Shown here: positions 52,699 through 58,811 of the stretch, piece after piece
Position numbering within the stretch: position 1 is the first letter of the stretch
Layout: each line of letters opens with the position of its first letter
Assembly: GCF_001623075.1 (NCBI RefSeq)
Contig: NZ_LMCF01000102.1
Span: forward strand, 1 to 58,811
DNA: 58,811 nucleotides
Reading direction: 5' to 3'
Source of the DNA: Pseudovibrio sp. Ad37
GTDB taxonomy: Bacteria > Pseudomonadota > Alphaproteobacteria > Rhizobiales > Stappiaceae
Position numbers and translations under genes: made by a program
The notes under the pieces: model-generated
What the model was told of the DNA's origin: nothing
The model's input: the letters and a program-made list of their open reading frames with translations, nothing else
The model's database searches: none

Positions 52699-55600
52699 CC
52701 CGGCCCCAAACGCCCCACAACACACGCGGGAATGCCAATCGAAACTCGGCATTCTATCTGCTGTGGGTCATCATGTTTGCGCTTGGCTTATCCATCCCAA
52801 CACAATCGCAAAATCCAGCTCCGCCTTCACAGAGAGTCAGCCCTGCGCCTTACACCCTCCAGCAAAAAGACGAGTACTACATCAGCTTGCTGAAGGACCG
52901 ACAGGACAGCCAATCCCTATTGCAAAGCACGTGGCGCGGCTACCGCTCCTATCCCTTGCTGGACCTTGCCTACCGCCTGCTGGCAGAGGGGCGAAGTGAA
53001 GATGCGCTGAAAGAACTGGATGAGCTGCTGAAACAAGACCCCGATCATCTTGTGGCCCGCTGGCAAAAAATCCAGCTGCTCATCGGCCTCAATCGCCCAA
53101 TCGCAGCAATTGACCAATTAGAGATCCTCCAATCTCAAGCCCCCGCTTTCAGCCGCGGCTACCTTTCGCTCGGCCACCTGCAAATGCTCACGGGCGAGTA
53201 TGCGGAAGCCTTTGATGATTTCCGGCTGGCGATAGAGACTGGCAAATTGCTGCCGAGCAACCGGGAAGAAGCCCTTGCAGGCGCAGCAGAAGCAGCCATC
53301 AAGCTTGGCAAAACCAAGGAAGCTCTCCATGCACTGAACATTTTGCGAGAGCTGGGCGCTGCCACCCCAAGACAAAGGCTCATCAGAGCGGATCTTTTGC
53401 GCAACTTCAATCAGCTGGAAGAAGCCCGTAGCGAATGGGACGAGCTTTCCAAGCTGGACAACGCACCAAGAACCCAGCGCACAGCAATTTTGAACGAAGC
53501 CTTCCTCTTTCTTGCGCAAGGCAAAGACGAAGAAGCCTACCGCTTGCTGCTGCGTGGTGAAATGAATGGACTGTTTACGGGCCGCCAATCTTCCGCTTTA
53601 GAACAACGCACATTCGCCAGAGCCCTGGCCGCCAGCGCGCTCAATTCTGGTCATCTGGATGAGTTGCTGACCTTCCTCAACCCCGGGCGCATTGATCAAC
53701 TGGGACTGTCCACGCGCGTTCAGCTGGCCTACGCTCTGGTGAAAAAAGGCTCCAGCGCCGAGGCAGAAATGGCGCTTCTGACAGCGGATGGCAGGATCCT
53801 CGACACCAAAGCCTCCGGTCCGGAAGAAGCCGCCAACTACTATCTGGCACTGGCAGACATCGCCATTCGCGCAGGAGATGATACCAGAGCGGTCACCGCA
53901 GGCCGATTGCTGATCAAGCTCACCCGAAGCCCGGAATACGGTCTGCAACTCAGCATGCTTGCTCTTAACAACGGCTGGGAAACACAAGCCATCAACGCGC
54001 TGGTGGAACTGCGCGCCATCACCCAGTTTACCGACCAGCAGAAATCTCCGGAAGCCTGGGTCGAGTTGTTGCAAACCCTTTCAGATCTGGCGCGGCGGGC
54101 AGGGGATCTGGATCTCGCCAATCAGGTTCTCAAAGAAGCTGAAACGTTAATGCCCAACTGGCGCATCACAGCAAAAAGAGGGCAGGTCGCCCTGCTCTCC
54201 AACCATCACCGCATCGCCTCCGCTGTTCTTCAGGATGCTCTTGCACGAGCCCAAAGAGCCCGTGCTGACGGCGCCTTCAACGAAAACGACAAGAAAGCCT
54301 ATGCACGTCTTCTGTTTGATCTGGCAGCCGTTTCTGCAACCAATGAAGACTGGACCAGCACGCTTGACTATCTGATCGCAGACTGGAAGCTGCAGCCAGA
54401 CTCGACACTCGTTCTGCCAGCATATCTCATGCTTAAGGAAAGCACCGCAGAAGGCGTCACGGCCCGCATGTGGCTGAACTACGTTTTCAGCTACACCAAC
54501 ACAGCAAACCTGTCAGACGAAAACAAAAACAGGTTTGCGATGGCTTTCCTTGCACTGGCGCGCCTCCTGAAAACAGAAGGGCAGCTTCAAGAAGCCGTGA
54601 AAATGTACCGCCAATCACTGCGACTGGCCCCAACTGCGGAAACCCGTTTGGAAGCCGCTTATCTTGCGCTGGAGCTCAATCACCCCAAAAGAGCTCTCAT
54701 GTTGTTGCAACAACTGGACCAGACCCAAAACACAGACGCAATCATGGCGATCAGGTGCGAGGCCTACCGCGTGCTTGACCGCAATCTTGAGGCCCTGACA
54801 TGCGCGCAACAGGAGCTTCAGGCTCAGCCCTTGAATGCCGACAAGCACCTGACGCTAGCCAGCCTCTATCTGCGACTGGGAGACAAAGAGAAAGCCAGAC
54901 AGGAACTACAGCGAGCGTATGAACTCAGTCCAAACCTCGCCACAGCAAGCCAGCTCGGGTTCCTCTATCAGGAGCTGGGAGAATATGAGGTCGCGGAAGA
55001 CTGGTTTCTGGAATCTTTTGAAGAACATGACGATCAGAGCGCTGGCATGGCACTGCTCTACCTCAACCTGCGCCAAATGGATTATGATGAGGCAGCACGC
55101 CTCCTTGCCAGACTGGATGTCTCCAAGCTCTCTCAACAGCAAATGGCCGGCTACTACGCCGCCCGGGCCCAGCTCACGCTCCATCAGAGCAATCAATCAC
55201 CCGAAGCACTGGCAAGCGCTCTGGTGGACCTGCGCAAAGCACGGTCCATCGCCTCGACGCCGGACATCCGCTTTTCCATAGTTCAGGTTCTGTTACAGCT
55301 GGATCAGCTAGAGGAAGCTGACGCCGAATACGAAAACCTGCCAGCAACTGACCATAAAAACCCGGCCACACTTGCTTTGGGTGGATATCTTGCCCGTGCT
55401 CAGGGCGACAATGATCTGGCAATCACCCGCTTTGAAGCCTCACTGGAGGAAAAGCCAGATCAGGCGAACCTGCTGGAAGATTTGGCCTATACCTATCTGG
55501 CAGCCTTTGAAAACAAGAAGGCCGCTGACCTGTTTCGCAAGCGGATTGATGTGCTGCACCAGCATCAACGCAATATTTATGAACAGGACAAGCTGGAGCG

Positions 55601-56387
55601 CTTCCAACGGCAGCTCCGCATTCTGGAAATCCCGATCAGCTTCCTGTTCTTTGACGGCATCAGCCCCTCACGGCAGAATGAAGAAGAGATAACAGGCGCG
55701 ATCCTGGGTATCCCGTCCAGCAGTCCGTTCGGTACATTCGAAGTGGCATGGCGTCCGCCCGTCATCGGTTACCAGAATGGCCGCGTCTTCGAGATCATCG
55801 CCCGTGCCCAGTGGCTCAACCAACGCTACAGCTTCCGCCCGGATCCTGACACATACCAGACCATCGTCGGCCTGCGCTTCAAGCCGTTTATGACGCAAAA
55901 CCTGAAAATCGGTCTGGAGCGGTTCTTCAAAGGTGGCAGCATCACGGAAGACAACTGGCTGGGGAGGGTGCTTTGGTCCTTCACCCGCGGAAACGACTTC
56001 CTCCCGCTCTACGATTTTTACTCCGGTGAGCCTATCGACAAAGAACCCTACATCAGCCTCTATCTGGAAGGTGGTCGTTTCTTTGAAAAGGAAAAAACCA
56101 TTTTGTTCTATGGAGATGGCCGACTTGGTTACACTTTTAGGCTCGATCCTAACCTGATTTTGTCGCCCTTTGCGTATTCCATAGGGAGCGGAAACTGGAA
56201 CTCCCAAACCAGCGCTGTGGCAATTGAAGCAGGGCTGGGAGCATCTTTGAAGTGGAGAGGGTGGTACACCGAAGCCTATGGTGACCTGCTTCAGCTGGAA
56301 GTGTTCGGGCGTGTAGGACACGAAGTATTAAACACAGATGACAGTGAGACCAGCCGAGTGCTTCTTGGACTTCAAGCAAACTTCTAA
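52695..56387 (+). CDS. NfrA-like TPR and beta-barrel outer-membrane protein
   Basis: 1,230 residues. A membrane or signal segment (about 20-38, FYLLWVIMFALGLSIPTQS) is followed by roughly 850 residues of tetratricopeptide repeats, such as LAYRLLAEGRSEDALKELD and LTLASLYLRLGDKEKARQE. The C-terminal 270 residues have alternating aromatic strands, DNWLGRVLWSFTRGNDFLP and SEPIDKEPYISLYLEGGRF-like segments, typical of an outer-membrane barrel ending in an aromatic residue (ANF). That is the NfrA plan: periplasmic TPR scaffold and outer-membrane pore for glycan export. Translationally coupled to the glycosyltransferase. Confidence 0.85.
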   Translation: MTRPQTPHNTRGNANRNSAFYLLWVIMFALGLSIPTQSQNPAPPSQRVSPAPYTLQQKDEYYISLLKDRQDSQSLLQSTWRGYRSYPLLDLAYRLLAEGRSEDALKELDELLKQDPDHLVARWQKIQLLIGLNRPIAAIDQLEILQSQAPAFSRGYLSLGHLQMLTGEYAEAFDDFRLAIETGKLLPSNREEALAGAAEAAIKLGKTKEALHALNILRELGAATPRQRLIRADLLRNFNQLEEARSEWDELSKLDNAPRTQRTAILNEAFLFLAQGKDEEAYRLLLRGEMNGLFTGRQSSALEQRTFARALAASALNSGHLDELLTFLNPGRIDQLGLSTRVQLAYALVKKGSSAEAEMALLTADGRILDTKASGPEEAANYYLALADIAIRAGDDTRAVTAGRLLIKLTRSPEYGLQLSMLALNNGWETQAINALVELRAITQFTDQQKSPEAWVELLQTLSDLARRAGDLDLANQVLKEAETLMPNWRITAKRGQVALLSNHHRIASAVLQDALARAQRARADGAFNENDKKAYARLLFDLAAVSATNEDWTSTLDYLIADWKLQPDSTLVLPAYLMLKESTAEGVTARMWLNYVFSYTNTANLSDENKNRFAMAFLALARLLKTEGQLQEAVKMYRQSLRLAPTAETRLEAAYLALELNHPKRALMLLQQLDQTQNTDAIMAIRCEAYRVLDRNLEALTCAQQELQAQPLNADKHLTLASLYLRLGDKEKARQELQRAYELSPNLATASQLGFLYQELGEYEVAEDWFLESFEEHDDQSAGMALLYLNLRQMDYDEAARLLARLDVSKLSQQQMAGYYAARAQLTLHQSNQSPEALASALVDLRKARSIASTPDIRFSIVQVLLQLDQLEEADAEYENLPATDHKNPATLALGGYLARAQGDNDLAITRFEASLEEKPDQANLLEDLAYTYLAAFENKKAADLFRKRIDVLHQHQRNIYEQDKLERFQRQLRILEIPISFLFFDGISPSRQNEEEITGAILGIPSSSPFGTFEVAWRPPVIGYQNGRVFEIIARAQWLNQRYSFRPDPDTYQTIVGLRFKPFMTQNLKIGLERFFKGGSITEDNWLGRVLWSFTRGNDFLPLYDFYSGEPIDKEPYISLYLEGGRFFEKEKTILFYGDGRLGYTFRLDPNLILSPFAYSIGSGNWNSQTSAVAIEAGLGASLKWRGWYTEAYGDLLQLEVFGRVGHEVLNTDDSETSRVLLGLQANF

Positions 56388-57423
56388 ACTCTTCGTTCTT
56401 GGAGTGTTCTGCCTCGCTCTCATCGCATTCATGATGATCTTTAAAGCCTATGCGCGGCAGGATTCTGGCACCAAGGAATGTATTCCTATACACATGAGCT
56501 TCATCCAACCATGGGGTGATGAATATTTTCCTAGCCCCAGATTATGGCGCAGCGAACTCCTTGCACATCAAAGACTTGGCATTGAAGAGGTCATCCTACA
56601 GTGGACCATGTGGGGCAGCGATCTTCAGGGGGAAATCAAGCTGCCACTCTGGCTCGAAGCTGCAATCATGGGCGCAGATGAGGCGGGAGCCAAACTCTGG
56701 TTCGGCCTGCGGTATGATCCAACGTTCATGGAGAAACTGCAAAAAGATGGCCAGGCCTATCTGGACAATCGCTTAGCGGAAACCGAAAAACTCGCTACCG
56801 CGATAAAGGCCCAGATCAGCTACACCGCTCATCCTACTGAGGTTTTTGCGGGCTGGTATATACCAGATGAAATTGATGGCAATCTGCTGTTGGATAGCAA
56901 GCTCAAAAAGCTCGTCACCGGATACACCAAACAAACCCGCGCAATCTTGAACCGCATCCTCCCGGGGCCTGTTGCCATCTCTGGATACACCGATTTGAAG
57001 ACCATTCCGCGAAAACTGGCCACACAATGGAACAAGCTCATGGCAAAATCATCCATGGACATTCTGCTGCTGCAGGATGGGCTAGGGGCCAAGCTTATGG
57101 AACCTTATTCCAGCCGCAACCTGCAACGCGCCATCAGCGCCGCCTTCAGCACACAAGATCATACGGTTATTCCAGTGGTGGAAATCTTCGAGATTGATCC
57201 AAGAACAGCAGATTTCAGCACAATCCCAACCTCGCTCGGCACCATGAAAAGCCGTTTGAAGAACGCAAGATTTTCGGCCACGCAGCCTTTGGCCTTGTTC
57301 TCGTTGTCCAGTCATATCCTGAAGTTCAACAACAAACACAGTCGCGAGATCAAAGAGTTTCTTACTGAGAACGCTCATGTCTGCATTGCAAACGCATTGG
57401 CTAATGTAGAAGCTGCCGAATAA
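56338..57423 (+). CDS. DUF4434-like TIM-barrel protein, exported
   Basis: 361 residues from an ATG inside the NfrA-like gene (50-bp overlap). A signal or anchor lies at about 17-40 (KLFVLGVFCLALIAFMMIF). The remainder looks like a glycosidase-type TIM barrel: MSFIQPWGDEYFPSPRLW, LGIEEVILQWTMWGS, KLWFGLRYDPTF, FAGWYIPDEIDG and MDILLLQDGLG. These strand motifs with aspartate and glutamate fit the DUF4434 family; E. coli YbcH, beside nfrA, belongs to that family as far as I recall. Probably a periplasmic glycan-processing partner of NfrA/NfrB. Family assignment from memory. Confidence 0.7.
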   Translation: MTVRPAECFLDFKQTSKLFVLGVFCLALIAFMMIFKAYARQDSGTKECIPIHMSFIQPWGDEYFPSPRLWRSELLAHQRLGIEEVILQWTMWGSDLQGEIKLPLWLEAAIMGADEAGAKLWFGLRYDPTFMEKLQKDGQAYLDNRLAETEKLATAIKAQISYTAHPTEVFAGWYIPDEIDGNLLLDSKLKKLVTGYTKQTRAILNRILPGPVAISGYTDLKTIPRKLATQWNKLMAKSSMDILLLQDGLGAKLMEPYSSRNLQRAISAAFSTQDHTVIPVVEIFEIDPRTADFSTIPTSLGTMKSRLKNARFSATQPLALFSLSSHILKFNNKHSREIKEFLTENAHVCIANALANVEAAE

Positions 57424-57485
57424 TCACAAGGACCATAGCGCAAAAGACGAAAGAGCCAGAGATCATCGGAGCGGGCCCTAACAAA

Positions 57486-58583
57486 GTGCTGTGCATCATA
57501 GGCACCCGTCCAGAAGCTATAAAAATGGTGCCGGTCATCTCTGCAATCGCAAACTGCCCAAACCTACACGCCCATGTTCTAATGACAGGCCAGCACCGCG
57601 ACATTGCATCCAATGCACTTGAATCCTTCGACATTCACCAGATCAACTGGCTCGACGTATCCAGCACCAGCCACAGGCTAGCCGATCAGGCCGGCGAACT
57701 GCTCAAAGGCATAAACGCTGTGCATCATCCCAAATACGCATTGGTCCACGGCGACACCACAACAGGCTTTGTCGGCGCACTGGCCAGTTTTTACAGCGCC
57801 ATTCCAGTCGGCCACGTGGAAGCCGGACTACGCAGTGGTGAGCTGCAGGATCCATTTCCCGAAGAAGCCAACCGACGATTGGCAGACCAACTGTGCCATA
57901 GGCTGTTCGCTCCAACATCCATCGCCAAAGACAACTTGCTGCGCGAAGGCCTGAGCAACGAGAAAATCCTCACCACAGGAAACACGGTGGTCGACGCCGT
58001 TCGACATCTGGCACAGAAGATCAAACCGGCACGAGAGCTCGACGAGCTGAAAGGTGTTCTGGGGCAGCAAAAGCGATTGGTGCTGGTGACCACACATAGA
58101 CGTGAAAATTGGGGCGATCCCATGCGCCATATCTGCCAGGCCATAAAACGCATCACAGAAGCCCTTGAGGATTTGCAAGTCATTTTGCCAGTCCACCCAA
58201 ATCCGGTCGTCAAAGACATGATCGAGTCCGAGCTCAAAAATACACCGCGCATCCATCTGGTCACGCCATTGTCTTATGAAGCGCTCATCGCACTGGAACG
58301 TGATGCCGATCTGATCCTGACCGACAGCGGCGGCATACAGGAAGAAGCACCGGAGTTCGGAACACCGCTGCTGATCCTGCGCAAGACCACAGAGCGACCA
58401 GAAGCATTGACCAGCGGCCTTGCAAAACTTGTCGGCACATGCGAGCAAACCATCATCGATGAAGCCGCGCACATCTTGAAATGCAAACACACTCAGATCG
58501 ACCGCCAAAACCCATTCGGCGATGGCCATGCATCACAACGCATAGCGGCTGCCGTAGAAAGTCACATAAACTCAGCAGACTAG
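57486..58583 (+). CDS. wecB: UDP-N-acetylglucosamine 2-epimerase (non-hydrolysing)
   Basis: 365 residues from a GTG. GT-B fold epimerase: IIGTRPEAIKMVPVI at the start, TGQHRDIASNALESF, VHGDTTTGFVGALASF, GHVEAGLRSG, EEANRRLADQL, THRRENWG and LTDSGGIQEEAPEFGTP. It makes UDP-ManNAc from UDP-GlcNAc. In E. coli the same gene is nfrC and is needed for the N4 glycan receptor, so its place behind NfrB/NfrA is meaningful. The frame stays open upstream; where homologues have ATG-AAA-GTG this gene has AAC-AAA-GTG, so the start is unusual. Confidence 0.93.
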   Translation: MLCIIGTRPEAIKMVPVISAIANCPNLHAHVLMTGQHRDIASNALESFDIHQINWLDVSSTSHRLADQAGELLKGINAVHHPKYALVHGDTTTGFVGALASFYSAIPVGHVEAGLRSGELQDPFPEEANRRLADQLCHRLFAPTSIAKDNLLREGLSNEKILTTGNTVVDAVRHLAQKIKPARELDELKGVLGQQKRLVLVTTHRRENWGDPMRHICQAIKRITEALEDLQVILPVHPNPVVKDMIESELKNTPRIHLVTPLSYEALIALERDADLILTDSGGIQEEAPEFGTPLLILRKTTERPEALTSGLAKLVGTCEQTIIDEAAHILKCKHTQIDRQNPFGDGHASQRIAAAVESHINSAD

Positions 58584-58683
58584 CTCCATTCTGGTCTTTG
58601 TAATTTAAGTTCCATAATCTACCTTATGCGTATTTTATATGTCAGCGCAACGCTAAACTGTCTATCCCTTGCAAACTAAAAAT
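58584..58683. other. Short AT-rich spacer after wecB
   Basis: No terminator with a T-run and no gene visible; ends at the presumed IS66-type left end. Confidence 0.4.
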
Positions 58684-58811
58684 GGTAAGCGTCCGGCGAA
58701 CCCGACCTGACGATTCTAGCTTTGCTGCTCTATCGTACGTGTAGTTTTATCTGCATGGACTTTGATGATGATAGAAAGCCAAGGACGGCGCTGGAGTGAC
58801 GATGAGAAGCG
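58684..58811 (+). mobile_element. Left end of a probable IS66-family element (cut by window edge)
   Basis: GTAAGCGTCCGGCGAACCC starts at 58684 and matches the usual tip of IS66-family inverted repeats (GTAAGCG...). An ATG at 58802 (ATGAGAAGCG), 118 bp inside, with GGAGTGACG before it, would suit the first small gene (tnpA) of such an element. Only ten bases of that gene are visible, and the right end and 8-bp target duplication lie outside. A 14-codon frame at 58755-58799 (MDFDDDRKPRTALE) precedes it and may be chance. Confidence 0.5.

Overview
The window looks like chromosome from a marine alphaproteobacterium. Protein style, a mid-range base composition, a Tat-type (clade I) nosZ cluster, a coenzyme A route for 2-aminobenzoate and several Hint/RTX proteins all fit a Pseudovibrio/Stappia-like organism. 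The genus is inference from memory of protein families; no search was run.

Layout. 1-321: right end of an IS3-family element, then tRNA-Lys(TTT) on the minus strand. 898-8665: nosRZDFYL, the nitrous oxide reductase operon, preceded by an FNR/NNR-type box and closed by a strong terminator. 8701-10094: a small hypothetical gene and an XRE-type regulator, both minus. 10434-15665: a four-gene polyamine operon (arginine decarboxylase, carboxyspermidine dehydrogenase, carboxyspermidine decarboxylase, agmatinase) that can run from arginine to spermidine through agmatine, putrescine and carboxyspermidine.

15.7-27.7 kb is an accessory island. It holds two identical 369-bp copies of a miniature element whose ends are 38-bp Tn3-family inverted repeats (TIME-like). 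They bracket a 3.46-kb piece that looks like debris of a small mobilizable plasmid: a broken Rep-like C-terminus, a membrane protein plus Hint-domain protein pair, and a ColE1-type relaxase C-terminus with mobB and mobD nested in other frames. The second copy touches a phage-like lysis cassette (amidase, membrane protein, overlapping Rz/Rz1-like pair, holin-like protein). A roughly 1,583-residue VCBS/RTX type I secreted protein follows on the minus strand. The island ends near tRNA-Ser(TGA).

28.1-35.8 kb is housekeeping: rlpA, a DacC-like protein that has lost its catalytic serine and KTG motif, tmk, holB, metG, tatD and a metallo-beta-lactamase-fold hydrolase. 36.1-49.5 kb is a tightly overlapping operon for 2-aminobenzoate (anthranilate) degradation by the CoA-dependent monooxygenase/reductase route. 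It has a branched-chain-type ABC importer, a MarR regulator, beta-oxidation enzymes, a thioesterase, a RidA protein and a kynurenine formamidase-like hydrolase. A perfect 22-bp palindrome upstream is a candidate operator. 49.9-51.1 kb encodes a class III CoA-transferase/racemase.

51.2-58.6 kb encodes an NfrB-like glycosyltransferase, an NfrA-like TPR/beta-barrel protein, a DUF4434-like protein and WecB. This resembles the E. coli N4-glycan-receptor system, but the glycosyltransferase lacks the C-terminal regulatory domain. The window closes inside what looks like the left end of an IS66-family element.
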